Shown: positions 9,098 to 19,124 of the stretch, in pieces
Layout of the letters: each line of letters opens with the position of its first letter
Position numbering within the stretch: position 1 is the stretch's first letter
Translations under genes and position numbers: made by a program
Origin: an uncultured Clostridia bacterium
GTDB taxonomy: Bacteria; Bacillota; Clostridia; TANB77; CAG-465
Assembly: GCA_934132895.1 (NCBI GenBank)
Contig: CAKPAG010000002.1
Coordinates: 62,001-126,000, forward strand
Length of the DNA: 64,000 nt
Direction of reading: 5' to 3'
The notes under the pieces: model-generated
Told to the model about the DNA's origin: nothing
The model's input: the letters and a program-made list of their open reading frames with translations, nothing else
The model's database searches: none

Positions 9098-10051
9098 CTA
9101 CCTTTCAAATTGTGCTTTCCATTTTTTTATATTTTCTATTGGTAATTTTATATCTGTTTCTATTGGATTTGTTAAAATTTCTTCTAATAAATCAATAGAT
9201 TCTCTTTTTAATATTGGAATATTATAATTTTTATTTATTTCAATTGCCCTATTATCTATAGCAATTATTAAACTTCTTCTTTTATGTTGTAAAGCTCTTA
9301 TTCCACCATGCAATCTAGTTCCTATAAAATCAACATCATAGTTGTTTAAGACTTCATCATATACTTTTAAAGAAGGCCCTATTATTTCTATACCTTTCAT
9401 ATCATCTATAGATTCTAAATATTCTAAATCATCACTACCTTGTATCCAGAAAAAAACTTTTTCATAATTCTTTTTTAAAATAGAAATTAATCTTTCATCC
9501 TTTTCAATATCTCTATTATAATCTGTTAATGTAAATATTACGTTAACAGATTTTTCTTTAGGTATTTTTTGACAATGTTCCTTCGTTAAAGACCAAAAAG
9601 TTGGACAACCCGTATTTATAACATTATTAATTCCAATTTCATTTAATTTTTTCTTAGTATATTCATCTCTAACACTATGAAAATATTTATTTGATAATAT
9701 TTTCTTATATAAGTTTTTGGTATATATAGTTGTTTTTTTAGAATATTGATGCCAACCTACACCCATCAGGATAACTGGCGAAATCTTTTTTACATTATAC
9801 TTTTTTATATCCCACTGTCTAAATCTAGCATCCATTTTAGGCATAAGTAAATTACTTCCTAAAACAAATGAATACTCAACATTATTGATAAATTTCATAT
9901 ATGTATTAGAAATAGGCAAATGTGTAGAGATTTCAATACACATATTTTCCTCTAATATATTATTTAAATTTTCTTTACAAGCTTCTCCAATTATATGATC
10001 ACCTAAATTTAAAGATGAAATAGCTGGATTATATAAAATTATTTTTTTCAT
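9098..10051 (-). CDS. Polysaccharide pyruvyl transferase family protein
   Basis: 317 residues from the ATG at 10051 (KKIILYNPAISSLNLGDHII follows). Later motifs GVGWHQYSKK, SVRDEYTKKKL and a terminal FIGTRLHGGIRALQHKRRSLII (PF04230-type, similar to CsaB and WcaK) support transfer of a pyruvate ketal from PEP onto a sugar. The start is uncertain: a strong GGGGAGGGAG lies 25 bases upstream of this ATG, and a longer in-frame ORF begins at 10090 inside that purine run. Homology favours 10051. Confidence 0.85.
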   Translation of the reverse strand: MKKIILYNPAISSLNLGDHIIGEACKENLNNILEENMCIEISTHLPISNTYMKFINNVEYSFVLGSNLLMPKMDARFRQWDIKKYNVKKISPVILMGVGWHQYSKKTTIYTKNLYKKILSNKYFHSVRDEYTKKKLNEIGINNVINTGCPTFWSLTKEHCQKIPKEKSVNVIFTLTDYNRDIEKDERLISILKKNYEKVFFWIQGSDDLEYLESIDDMKGIEIIGPSLKVYDEVLNNYDVDFIGTRLHGGIRALQHKRRSLIIAIDNRAIEINKNYNIPILKRESIDLLEEILTNPIETDIKLPIENIKKWKAQFER

Positions 10052-10107
10052 AAATTGGCCGAATAAATAAATTCGACTCCCTCCCCTCATTTTTATAATA
10101 TTTTATC

Positions 10108-11190
10108 TTAAATGCAATTAAAAAAAGAATATGGAATTATATTGTACATATTTATAGAAAACAGTAAATATTGTAATATCATCAAAAAATATATACATAA
10201 ACTTACAATTCTTTTTATACTAATTTTTTTATCAATAATATTAATACTTCCTTTTACATTACTGATAACATTTGGTAAAAATATTACTATAAAAATATAA
10301 AAATACCACATTAATCTTGAAAGCATACTAAGTTGATAAGTTAAAGATTGTATAGCAAAAGCAACATAGATCACAAAAAACAAAATATTATCCTTATACT
10401 CATTTTTATCTATAAATTTAAAGTAAATTAAAATGCCCAAAACTAAATATACCAACATAACAAATGCTTGTGTAATACCACTCCCATCTGCACTTAAATA
10501 ACTCGTATAATAAAATTTCTCAACACAAAACTTTACAATAGTTATAGCACATACTTGTAGCAATAAAATCAAACATCCACCGATAATTAAATTATTTTTT
10601 GAAATTTTTATATTTTTGAAAAAATATACTGGTAAAAAAATCAATGCGCTTTTATGAAAAGTAGCCGCTAATAGAATGATAATTATAAACTTTATATATT
10701 TTTCTTTTCTAATAAAAGTATAACTATTTAATACAATTATCACTGCAATCATCTGCCTTAATGCTGTGAAAGATAATGTGAAGAATTCTACTCCCATAAA
10801 TATTATAACACTCATAAGAGGATTCTCAGAATATTTATATATAAATAACATTAATCCACCATTTATAATCATTGCTACAATAAGAATAAAGAAACGAGTA
10901 TTTATACCTATCAAAGAACACACTTTCATTAACATTCCATAACCAGGCTCAATAACCCAATTGGATTGCAGTAATATACTTTTTATAGACATAGTTTTTA
11001 CTATTTCATAAAACCTAACATAGTTTTTAGTGTCATTTCCTACATTCCAACTTCGTAACCCTTGAACAAGAGTAAGTAAAATAAAAACAACTCCACAAAA
11101 GATTTCTTTAGAATATTTTAACTTAAATACTTTAAATAGAAAAATATACAATAATATAATTATCAATAACAAAATAATATATATTTTCAT
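10108..11190 (-). CDS. EpsG-type polysaccharide polymerase
   Basis: 360 residues with about ten membrane segments. GLRSWNVGNDTKNYVRFYE (about 44-62) is the hallmark of the EpsG/Wzy-like family, and the loop FTALRQMIAVIIVLNSY follows in the middle. Such proteins polymerise lipid-linked repeat units outside the membrane. It shares one base with the stop of the upstream glycosyltransferase. With the flippase this makes the locus a Wzx/Wzy-dependent system. Confidence 0.88.
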   Translation of the reverse strand: MKIYIILLLIIILLYIFLFKVFKLKYSKEIFCGVVFILLTLVQGLRSWNVGNDTKNYVRFYEIVKTMSIKSILLQSNWVIEPGYGMLMKVCSLIGINTRFFILIVAMIINGGLMLFIYKYSENPLMSVIIFMGVEFFTLSFTALRQMIAVIIVLNSYTFIRKEKYIKFIIIILLAATFHKSALIFLPVYFFKNIKISKNNLIIGGCLILLLQVCAITIVKFCVEKFYYTSYLSADGSGITQAFVMLVYLVLGILIYFKFIDKNEYKDNILFFVIYVAFAIQSLTYQLSMLSRLMWYFYIFIVIFLPNVISNVKGSINIIDKKISIKRIVSLCIYFLMILQYLLFSINMYNIIPYSFFNCI

Positions 11191-12398
11191 TAATTATCTC
11201 CTTTCGACAAATAACTATTATATAAGTTAATATATTCTTCAAATTTTTTATGTTTATCATATTTTTTAGAATTATTAATACAAGCTTCTTTAATTTTATT
11301 TGACAATTTAAATTCTTTTATAGCACTACTCAAGCCTATAATATCGCCTTTTTTTACTACACATCCACAATTTTCAATTATTGATTCTGGACTGCCACCA
11401 GTATTATATGTTATAACAGGCGTTCCACAAGCTAAAGCTTCTAAATTGGTAGTTGGAAAATTATCTTCTATAGTAGGATTAATAAATATATCAGCCATAG
11501 AATAAAATTCTGCTAATTCTTGAATACTATTTGTCTTTTCTATTTTTATAATACTATCTGGTATTTCTTTCATCTGCTTTTTATTTAAACCGATAAGAAT
11601 AATTACATATGTATCATTTAAACTTTTTCTAAGCTCCAAAAAAGTATTCAAACCTTTTCTATCATTCCACTCACTAGCCACTCCTAATAATACAATCTTA
11701 TCAGTTAATTTAAATTTTTCTTTTATTTTATTATTTTTAAACTTAAATTGATTTAAATCTATGCCATTGTTAATTACTGCTACTGGAAACTGCTTTAAAA
11801 AAGATCTTTCTATTTTATCTTTTAACCATTTTGAGGGAGTAACTAAAATCATATTTTGTACAGCCTGAAATGAATTCTTTTTATTTTTATATTCGGATTT
11901 TGTATTACACACAAAACAGCTCTTAGGATATTCTTTTAAATTTTGACACTTGCCACAACCTTTTTCCCATTTATTACAATCTATAGCCTCAAAATGCGTA
12001 CATTTTCCTGTAAAAGCCCAACAATCATGTAAAGTCCAAACAACAGGAATTTTTTTGCTTTTTATATACTTAAATAACAACCTATAATTTATATAATTAC
12101 CATGTATATTATGTAAATGTATCAAATCAGGCTTTATTTTATCTACTTTTTTTAAAAATCTTTTTGTTGCAAAATATGAAAACCTACCTTGCATACAAAA
12201 AACTCTTGAAAGAATATTATGTACATAATATTCTAATTTAGTTCCTATTTTTATTGTGTTAGGTAAAGCAGAGCTGCCATAGCCATATGCAATATAACTT
12301 TCCATATTATTTGCTTCTATTACCTCACCAATATCTTGGACTATTCTACCAGTACTTCCAACACCACAAACAACATTGATTTGTAAAATTTTTTTCAT
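11190..12398 (-). CDS. Glycosyltransferase family 4
   Basis: 402 residues, GT-B fold. The N-terminus KKILQINVVCGVGSTGRIVQ and WTLHDCWAFTGKCTHF (about 121-136) recall WcaC/WcaL-like transferases; four cysteines at about 134-163 (CTHFEAIDCNKWEKGCGKC) probably bind zinc or are structural. The C-terminal donor-binding part contains FINPTIEDNFPTTNLEALACGTPVI (about 311-335), the family 4 EX7E region. Sugar unknown. Part of the capsule operon. Confidence 0.9.
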   Translation of the reverse strand: MKKILQINVVCGVGSTGRIVQDIGEVIEANNMESYIAYGYGSSALPNTIKIGTKLEYYVHNILSRVFCMQGRFSYFATKRFLKKVDKIKPDLIHLHNIHGNYINYRLLFKYIKSKKIPVVWTLHDCWAFTGKCTHFEAIDCNKWEKGCGKCQNLKEYPKSCFVCNTKSEYKNKKNSFQAVQNMILVTPSKWLKDKIERSFLKQFPVAVINNGIDLNQFKFKNNKIKEKFKLTDKIVLLGVASEWNDRKGLNTFLELRKSLNDTYVIILIGLNKKQMKEIPDSIIKIEKTNSIQELAEFYSMADIFINPTIEDNFPTTNLEALACGTPVITYNTGGSPESIIENCGCVVKKGDIIGLSSAIKEFKLSNKIKEACINNSKKYDKHKKFEEYINLYNSYLSKGDN

Positions 12399-12406
12399 TC
12401 TCGAAT

Positions 12407-13681
12407 CTACTCCAAAATTTTATTTAATTTATCATATATAGCATCATTTTTATGATTAATTTTAACTAATTTTTTAGCGTTAGCTATTCTCTTATTTATA
12501 TCAATTTCATTATTTAATAAAGATGTTAATACATTTAAAATTTCGTTTTTTTCTTTTATAACAACACCAGCATCATTTTTTAAAATATAACTAATAGATG
12601 CTAATTTAGGCGAGCCATAAACTAGCAATAATTTACCACTTGCAAGATAATCCGGTATTTTAGTTGAAACTGAATACTTTATTTTCTCCATATCTAGTCT
12701 TTCAAAACTTTCAGTATGTAATAATACATCCGATTGCACAATTTTTTCAAAAATATCTTGAGGATCCAATTCTCCCATATACATTAAACCTTTTGTACTT
12801 TTTAATTTATTTACAACTGCTTGATTAGTTTCTTTTGAATATATTTTAAATTCTATTTTATCTTCCAAAGCATTATTTGAAATTACTTCAGCAATATCTA
12901 TAATGCTTTTCCATCTATTATATCCTAAGCCCCCTATATATGTAATCACCATTTTTTTATTATTTATAATACTTTTATTTTCTTTTTTAAAATTCAAAAA
13001 ATCAGTTGTATTCATTAAAACATTTCCATTTTTTTTAAATACTTTTTCATAAAAATTCTGCATCTCTTCACTAATACAAAAATACTCTTTAGAAAAATTT
13101 ACTATTTTCTTTATTTTTCTTCTATATAACATTTTATGGATCATTGACAAAATTGATTTCTTGCCTATATTTTTTCTGTAATATTCATCTACAAAGTATA
13201 TGTATACTGGTACTTTATATTTTTTTGATAATTTTAAAGCTATATTTATAGGAAAAATATAATCACCTACGAATAAAAATATGGAAGTAACTTCATTTTC
13301 ACTTATCCAATCATTTAGTTCTTTTGTATTCCATTTTCCAATTTTCCATAGAAAATCTCTTAATATATATACTAATCCACTTTTTTTTCTTCCATATTCA
13401 AAAATACTATTACTTAAGCTATTCCCTTTATCAATACAAAAATTATTTTCAGTTATCTTACCGGTTTTATAAAATCTATTAAATATAGATTTCACCACTG
13501 AAACATCATCTATGCAAAAAAAATTAGTACAATTATCTGAACTGACAAGCTGCTCTTTAAAATACAATTGACATAATTCTTCTGGCTTGAATTTAGAAAA
13601 AATATTTCCTATAGTTCTTCCCATATTATCAAATCGATTTATAGGATTATGACTTATAATTAATATTCTTCGTTTATTCAT
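12407..13681 (-). CDS. Glycosyltransferase (GT-B fold)
   Basis: 424 residues from the ATG at 13681, which overlaps the capG stop as TAATG and has GGGGG 5 bases upstream; an in-frame TTG four codons earlier is less likely. The N-terminal domain reads ILIISHNPINRFDNMGRTIG and FVGDYIFPINIALKLSKKY; the C-terminal part holds MVITYIGGLGYNRWKSIIDI and IPDYLASGKLLLVYG, typical of GT4/GT1-like donor domains. Function inferred from fold and operon; the sugar cannot be assigned. Confidence 0.8.
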   Translation of the reverse strand: MNKRRILIISHNPINRFDNMGRTIGNIFSKFKPEELCQLYFKEQLVSSDNCTNFFCIDDVSVVKSIFNRFYKTGKITENNFCIDKGNSLSNSIFEYGRKKSGLVYILRDFLWKIGKWNTKELNDWISENEVTSIFLFVGDYIFPINIALKLSKKYKVPVYIYFVDEYYRKNIGKKSILSMIHKMLYRRKIKKIVNFSKEYFCISEEMQNFYEKVFKKNGNVLMNTTDFLNFKKENKSIINNKKMVITYIGGLGYNRWKSIIDIAEVISNNALEDKIEFKIYSKETNQAVVNKLKSTKGLMYMGELDPQDIFEKIVQSDVLLHTESFERLDMEKIKYSVSTKIPDYLASGKLLLVYGSPKLASISYILKNDAGVVIKEKNEILNVLTSLLNNEIDINKRIANAKKLVKINHKNDAIYDKLNKILE

Positions 13682-14805
13682 TATTTCCCCCAAACAGTTC
13701 TATTTACTATATCTGTATAGCTTTGAATTATTTTTACAACTTTTACTGAAACGTTAGTATCTGCATAATCTTCAGCCATAACTACTTCTTCATTATTATC
13801 TCTCATTGATACTGCAAGTTCTAATGCTTGCTCTACTGTTTTATCAGTAATACCACCAATAACCACTGTACCTTTATCAAGTACTTCAGGCCTTTCAGTA
13901 GAAGTCCTGATTAATACACCAGCGAACCCTAGCATTGCACTTTCTTCGGATAATGTTCCACTATCTGATAAAACACAATATGCATTCTTCTGCAATTTGT
14001 TATAGTCTATAAACCCAAATGGCTTTAAACTTTTTACTAGTGGATGAAACTTAAAATTTCTCTTTTCAATGAATTTCTTGCTTCTTGGATGAGTAGAATA
14101 AATTACAGGCATTTTATATTTTTCAGCTATATCATTTATTGCCCCCATTAAAGACATAAAATTCACTTCATTGTCGATATTTTCTTCTCTATGTGATGAT
14201 AATAAAATATATTTGTTTTTTTCTAGTCCTAATTTTTCTAAAACGTCACTTTTTTCTATTTCTTGAGCATGATCTCTTAATACTTCCCTCATAGGCGAAC
14301 CTGTAACAAAAATTGTTTTGCCATCAATACCTTCAGATAACAAATATCTTCTAGAATGTTCAGTATAAGGAAGATTTATATCAGAAATATGATCCACTAT
14401 TTTTCTATTAATCATCTCTGATACATTCCAATCCCAACATCTATTTCCGGCTTCCATATGAAATATTGGTATTTTAAGCCTTTTGGCAGATATTGCAGAT
14501 AATGCGGAGTTTGTGTCACCTAATAATAAAACAGCATCTGGTTTTTCTTTTTCCATTATTTCATAAGATTTAGCGATTATATTCCCCATTGTTTCGCCTA
14601 AATCCTTGCCTACACTATCTAAATAATAATTTGGCTCTCTTAATCCTAGATCTTTAAAAAATACTTCATTTAACGTATAATCCCAGTTCTGACCTGTATG
14701 AACCAAAATGTGATTAAAGTATTTATCTGCACATTTTATAACTGCAGAAAGTCTAATTATCTCTGGTCTTGTCCCAATTATTGTCATAAGTTTTAATTTT
14801 TGCAT
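13681..14805 (-). CDS. capG: UDP-N-acetylglucosamine 2-epimerase type, UDP-FucNAc synthesis
   Basis: 374 residues. TIIGTRPEIIRLSAVIK (about 9-25), HTGQNWDYTLNEVFF (about 36-50), HMEAGNRCWDWNVSEMINRK (about 116-135) and DSGTLSEES (about 281-289) are the non-hydrolysing epimerase motifs. The WDWNVSEMINRK variant and its position directly after capE and capF point to CapG/FnlC, which converts the intermediate made by CapE and CapF to UDP-N-acetyl-L-fucosamine. Second-best call: WecB making UDP-ManNAc. Confidence 0.88.
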   Translation of the reverse strand: MQKLKLMTIIGTRPEIIRLSAVIKCADKYFNHILVHTGQNWDYTLNEVFFKDLGLREPNYYLDSVGKDLGETMGNIIAKSYEIMEKEKPDAVLLLGDTNSALSAISAKRLKIPIFHMEAGNRCWDWNVSEMINRKIVDHISDINLPYTEHSRRYLLSEGIDGKTIFVTGSPMREVLRDHAQEIEKSDVLEKLGLEKNKYILLSSHREENIDNEVNFMSLMGAINDIAEKYKMPVIYSTHPRSKKFIEKRNFKFHPLVKSLKPFGFIDYNKLQKNAYCVLSDSGTLSEESAMLGFAGVLIRTSTERPEVLDKGTVVIGGITDKTVEQALELAVSMRDNNEEVVMAEDYADTNVSVKVVKIIQSYTDIVNRTVWGK

Positions 14806-14808
14806 TAT

Positions 14809-15921
14809 TTATACCTCCAAAAAATATGTATCGGGTTTATTTGGATTAAAATTTTCATTTGCCCACATAATAGTAACCATATCCTCGCTTCCTACGTTTT
14901 CTATACTATGTGTATAACCTACAGGAATATCTATTACTTCTAATTTTTCACCACTTACATTATACTCTATAATTTCACTTTCATCAACCTTTTTAAACCT
15001 TATTATTCCTTTTCCTTTTACTACAACAAATTTTTCATTCTTTGTATGATGCCAATGATTTCCTTTAGTAATTCCAGGTTTTGAAATATTTACTGATACT
15101 TGGCCATTATTCAGTGTTTTAAATAACTCAGTAAATGAACCTCTATTGTCTATATTCATCTTTAAAGGATATGAAAAGTCATTTTTATCTAAATATGAGA
15201 GATAAGTGCTATATAATTTTTTTTCAAAACTTCCCTCTTTAACATTCGGTAAAATCAAATTACTTCTGCTTTCCTTAAATGAATTTATTAAATTTGCAAT
15301 ATAGCCTAATTTTTCTTTATGTGTCACATTTATATAACAAAACATATCTTTTTTGTTAGCTTTTCCCTCTAAACAAGAAATAAATTCATCTACCACATCA
15401 TCAATATATGCAAGTGTTAATTCGACATTTTCATCATTTATTTGTATAGGTAAATTATTTGCCACATTATTACAAAAAGTAGCTATAACACTGTTATAAT
15501 TAGGTCTGCACCACTTACCAAATAAATTTGGTAATCTATATACAAAAACCTCTACATTATTCTGTTTAGAGTATTCAAATAGTAAATCTTCTCCTGCCTT
15601 TTTACTTTTTCCATAGTCATTATCAAGCTTGGCTTGTATTGATGATGTAATAAGTATCGGAGCCTTATTAGCATTTTCTTTTAAAGAATCTAAAAGTTCA
15701 GATGTAAAGCCAAAATTTCCTTTCATAAACTCAGAAGCATCTTTAGGCCTATTAACACCAGCTAAATGAAATACAAATTCACATTCTTTTGTATATTTAT
15801 TTAATAATTCTTTAGGAGTATCTATATCATATTCAAATATTTCATTATACCCTCTATTTTTTAATTCCAATACTAAATTTTTTCCAACAAATCCTTTGGC
15901 ACCAGTTACTAAAATTTTCAA
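14809..15921 (-). CDS. capF: CapF-type bifunctional reductase with C-terminal cupin
   Basis: 370 residues from a TTG start at 15921, chosen because GGAGG lies 6 bases upstream and it begins exactly at the Rossmann strand KILVTGAKGFVGKNLVLEL; longer starts overlap capE by 40 bases. Residues 1-240 are an SDR domain (AYIDDVVDEFISCL); residues about 255-370 form a cupin with HWHHTKNEKFVVVKGKG, carrying the metal-binding histidines. CapF handles two steps between UDP-4-keto-6-deoxy sugar and the 6-deoxy-talose form in L-FucNAc synthesis. Confidence 0.92.
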   Translation of the reverse strand: MKILVTGAKGFVGKNLVLELKNRGYNEIFEYDIDTPKELLNKYTKECEFVFHLAGVNRPKDASEFMKGNFGFTSELLDSLKENANKAPILITSSIQAKLDNDYGKSKKAGEDLLFEYSKQNNVEVFVYRLPNLFGKWCRPNYNSVIATFCNNVANNLPIQINDENVELTLAYIDDVVDEFISCLEGKANKKDMFCYINVTHKEKLGYIANLINSFKESRSNLILPNVKEGSFEKKLYSTYLSYLDKNDFSYPLKMNIDNRGSFTELFKTLNNGQVSVNISKPGITKGNHWHHTKNEKFVVVKGKGIIRFKKVDESEIIEYNVSGEKLEVIDIPVGYTHSIENVGSEDMVTIMWANENFNPNKPDTYFLEV

Positions 15922-15922
15922 A

Positions 15923-16945
15923 TTAATTCCTCCAATCAGCAAGTTCGTTTTTAACGTACTCAAGACTTAATAATTTTTCTTTTACTTGTTCAACATTTAA
16001 AAGTTCAGTATTGTTAGAATTAAATTCAGAAAGTTTTGTTAGTTCTTCATTTCCATCAACAAAATATTTATCATAGTTCAAATCTCTTTTATCGCAAGGC
16101 ACTCTATAAAAATTCCCCATATCTTTTGCATGAACACATTCTTCATTTGTAAGTAAAGTTTCATACATTTTTTCTCCATGTCTAATACCAATAACTTTAG
16201 TTTTTTGATCTTCTACTCCAAATATTTCTTTTACCGCTTGAGCTAAAACATCTATTGTACACGCAGGTGCTTTTTGAACCATTATATCGCCAGCGTTTGC
16301 ATTTTTAAATGCAAATACTACAAGTTCTACTGCTTCCTCTAAACTCATTATGAATCTTGTCATTGAAGGTTCTGTAATTGTTAAAGGTTTACCTGACTTT
16401 ATTTGTTCAATAAATAATGGTATTACTGATCCTCTCGAACACATTACATTTCCATATCTTGTAGCACAAATTGTAGTTTTACTAGGATCAACTGTCCTTG
16501 ACTTAGCTACAATAACTTTCTCCATCATTGCCTTAGAAGTTCCCATAGCATTTACAGGATATGCTGCTTTATCTGTTGATAAACATATCACTTTTTTTAC
16601 TCCTTCTTCAATAGCTGCAGTTAATACATTATCTGTTCCTATAACATTAGTTTTAACAGCTTCCAAAGGAAAAAATTCACAGCTAGGCACTTGTTTTAAT
16701 GCTGCTGCATGAAAAATATAATCTACTCCATGCATAGCATTTTTTACACTTGCTAAATCTCTTACGTCACCTATATAAAATTTTATTTTATCATTATGAT
16801 ATTCTTTTCTCATATCATCTTGTTTTTTTTCGTCACGAGAAAATATTCTTATTTCTCCAATATTCGTATTTAAAAATCTATTTAGAACAGCATGTCCAAA
16901 TGAACCTGTTCCTCCAGTTATCATTAAAGTTTTTCCTTTAAACAT
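15923..16945 (-). CDS. capE: CapE-type UDP-GlcNAc 4,6-dehydratase/5-epimerase
   Basis: 340 residues. Rossmann loop TGGTGSFGHAVLNRFL (about 10-25), HAAALKQVPSCEF (about 88-100), and the altered SDR motif MGTSKAMMEK (about 132-141), where Met replaces the usual Tyr, identify the FlaA1/CapE group. It would convert UDP-GlcNAc to a 4-keto-6-deoxy L-sugar, the first step to UDP-L-FucNAc. The cofactor is NADP. CapE, CapF and CapG are encoded in pathway order without gaps. Confidence 0.93.
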   Translation of the reverse strand: MFKGKTLMITGGTGSFGHAVLNRFLNTNIGEIRIFSRDEKKQDDMRKEYHNDKIKFYIGDVRDLASVKNAMHGVDYIFHAAALKQVPSCEFFPLEAVKTNVIGTDNVLTAAIEEGVKKVICLSTDKAAYPVNAMGTSKAMMEKVIVAKSRTVDPSKTTICATRYGNVMCSRGSVIPLFIEQIKSGKPLTITEPSMTRFIMSLEEAVELVVFAFKNANAGDIMVQKAPACTIDVLAQAVKEIFGVEDQKTKVIGIRHGEKMYETLLTNEECVHAKDMGNFYRVPCDKRDLNYDKYFVDGNEELTKLSEFNSNNTELLNVEQVKEKLLSLEYVKNELADWRN

Positions 16946-16963
16946 TTTTTATTTCCACCCTTT

Positions 16964-18118
16964 TTATTTAATTATTTTATCAATATATTCGGTTGCTTTT
17001 CCATACACTTGTACATATTTTTCTTTAAATTTTTTAGTTTTATTTTTTTCCTCAACAAAATCACATTCTTTTATTAACTGCAGCAATTCTTCTTCTGATG
17101 TAACTGCTCCATTAGGTAGCTCTTTTCTTATATCTATATAAAGGCCTCTTTTTTGTAAATATGTACCATAATCATAAGCATAACAGAAAATAGGTCTCTC
17201 TAAAATCGAATAATCTATCATAATACTAGAATAATCAGAAATTAAAATGTCTGATAATATTAGTAACTCATTCAGATTTTCATAATCAGATACATTTTTA
17301 CAAAATTCGTCATTTTTAATATTTAATACTTTATTAACTTCATAATGTGCTCTAAAAAGAACACAATATTCATTAGCTAATTCTTTCTTCCAAAGCTCTA
17401 AATTAATAGGTGGTATTAAAACACATCCAAATTTATCTTTTTCATATTCTCTATAAGTTGGTGCATATAAAATAATTTTTTTATCAAGAGGCAGCTTTAA
17501 TTTTTTTCTTATTTCAATGGCATTACAATGAGTATTATCAACTAACTCATCATTTCTAGGTAACCCACTTAATAAAATCTTTTTTGGGGAACATCCAAAA
17601 GCTTTAGAAAAAATATTTATATCGTACTTACTCTGAGCAAAATAATAATCAGGTTCAGTAACTTTTAAACGAACCGATGAATCTTCTTGCATATCCTTTT
17701 CTATTTTCTTTATCGCTGAGCCATGCCATGTATTTATATATACAGTTCCTTTATTTTTAAACTTTAATCCTCTTTCTATAGAAGAATTAGTAATCCAATA
17801 CTTAGATTTTAAAGCTATATAAAAATACTTGATAGAATTATTCTTTAAGACAGTTGCCCCCACTATATCACACTTTTTTGGATCATTTATTCCCCAATAA
17901 AATTTATAGTCACTATATCTTGAATTTTTTTTCATATATTCAAATATACATCTCGGACTATCATCATATCTTTTTCCTCCAAATGAATTAAACAAAATCA
18001 TTTTATTGTCAATTTTAATAAATAATCTAAAAAAACTCAATACAGAATTTATAATGTTACTATATAAATAATATATAAATTTATTGTTTTTTAGTAAATT
18101 TTCTAATATTTTTTTCAT
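16964..18118 (-). CDS. CDP-glycerol glycerophosphotransferase family protein (TagF/TagB-like)
   Basis: 384 residues. NTWHGSAIKKIEKDMQ (about 128-143) and LILSDILISDYSSIMIDYSI (about 287-306) are the conserved catalytic and CDP-binding motifs, followed by RPIFCYAYDYGTYLQKRGLY. Such enzymes move glycerol-phosphate from CDP-glycerol to a lipid-linked acceptor. With tagD nearby, the surface polymer probably carries glycerol-phosphate units. The first 38 bases overlap the GT2 gene upstream. No full TagF polymerase domain, so single addition is as likely as chain building. Confidence 0.88.
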   Translation of the reverse strand: MKKILENLLKNNKFIYYLYSNIINSVLSFFRLFIKIDNKMILFNSFGGKRYDDSPRCIFEYMKKNSRYSDYKFYWGINDPKKCDIVGATVLKNNSIKYFYIALKSKYWITNSSIERGLKFKNKGTVYINTWHGSAIKKIEKDMQEDSSVRLKVTEPDYYFAQSKYDINIFSKAFGCSPKKILLSGLPRNDELVDNTHCNAIEIRKKLKLPLDKKIILYAPTYREYEKDKFGCVLIPPINLELWKKELANEYCVLFRAHYEVNKVLNIKNDEFCKNVSDYENLNELLILSDILISDYSSIMIDYSILERPIFCYAYDYGTYLQKRGLYIDIRKELPNGAVTSEEELLQLIKECDFVEEKNKTKKFKEKYVQVYGKATEYIDKIIK

Positions 18119-19124
18119 TTTTTAATTTCCTCTTTACTATTTTAAAAATACCAAATATTGATCCTATTCCATATGAAATATGAAATAAAGGATATAATAT
18201 GATTGAAATTAAAGACTGGATAACTCCATCGCTTACTTTTTTAAAGCTGAAAAATAAATCCAATACTAAATATAATAGAAGTTCAAATAAAAAAAGATAA
18301 GTAATCCATTTTACATTTAAACACATAGACATAATTCCAATTATTAGAGATAATACAAAAGCAAAAGGTACTAAATGTCTAATTCCAACAGAACCAGGAA
18401 TAAAATATGAAGTATATATAACATATTTTCCATTTCCAAATGCCATTTTTGCTAAACTAGGAATTGTATTTCTAGGATGATATATTATAGCAATATCATT
18501 AAACAAATATACTTTTCCTCCACTCCTTCTTATTCTATAATTTAATTCATTATCTTCGCTTCTTAATAATTCTTCATTAAAAAATCCAATTTTTTCAAAT
18601 AACTCTCGTCTAAAAGTGCCATAAGGTACTGTATCTACATAGCCACTCTCTGCATTTAATCTAAATCGTGAGTTGCCCACTCCAAATTTTGAAGAAAGTA
18701 CATTTGAAATAGCTTTTCCTAAAATTCCATTCGCTTGAGCATCGAATAAACACCCAACATTATCTGCACCTGTTTTATTTAAATAATATACACATTTTGA
18801 AATATAATTTTTAGGATACTCACTATGTGCATCCAATCTAATAATGATATCATTTTTAGCATGCATTATTCCAATATTAACTGATATAGGTGTTTTCTTT
18901 TTAGAATTAACTAACAACTTATACATAACATTACAATTTTTCATTTTTTTCTCAAGTAATTCTATTGTTTTATCACTGGAATTACCATCAACAAAAATCA
19001 ATTCTATATTATTAAATTCGTAATCTTGTGCTAAAACGGTTTCAAGAAATTTTTCAATATATTTTTCTTCATTTAAAATTGGAACAATAACTGATACAGT
19101 TTTCAATTCTTCTTTTTCTTTCAT
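18081..19124 (-). CDS. Glycosyltransferase family 2, membrane-anchored
   Basis: 347 residues. GT-A domain: VSVIVPILNEEKYIEKFLE (about 10-28), ELIFVDGNSSDKTIELL (about 40-56), DIIIRLDAHSEYP (about 91-103) with the DxD-like DAH, and LLRSEDNELNYRIR (about 192-205). The last 100 residues hold three or four hydrophobic segments as in ExoA-like succinoglycan transferases. It overlaps the sugar transferase stop as ATGA and the next gene by 38 bases, so it is translationally coupled on both sides. Confidence 0.88.
   Translation of the reverse strand: MKEKEELKTVSVIVPILNEEKYIEKFLETVLAQDYEFNNIELIFVDGNSSDKTIELLEKKMKNCNVMYKLLVNSKKKTPISVNIGIMHAKNDIIIRLDAHSEYPKNYISKCVYYLNKTGADNVGCLFDAQANGILGKAISNVLSSKFGVGNSRFRLNAESGYVDTVPYGTFRRELFEKIGFFNEELLRSEDNELNYRIRRSGGKVYLFNDIAIIYHPRNTIPSLAKMAFGNGKYVIYTSYFIPGSVGIRHLVPFAFVLSLIIGIMSMCLNVKWITYLFLFELLLYLVLDLFFSFKKVSDGVIQSLISIILYPLFHISYGIGSIFGIFKIVKRKLKNEKNIRKFTKKQ

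Noticed and set aside
10112..10300. Plus-strand 62-residue ORF
   Set aside because: Shadow of the EpsG-type gene; AT-rich antisense of membrane helices, no ribosome site.
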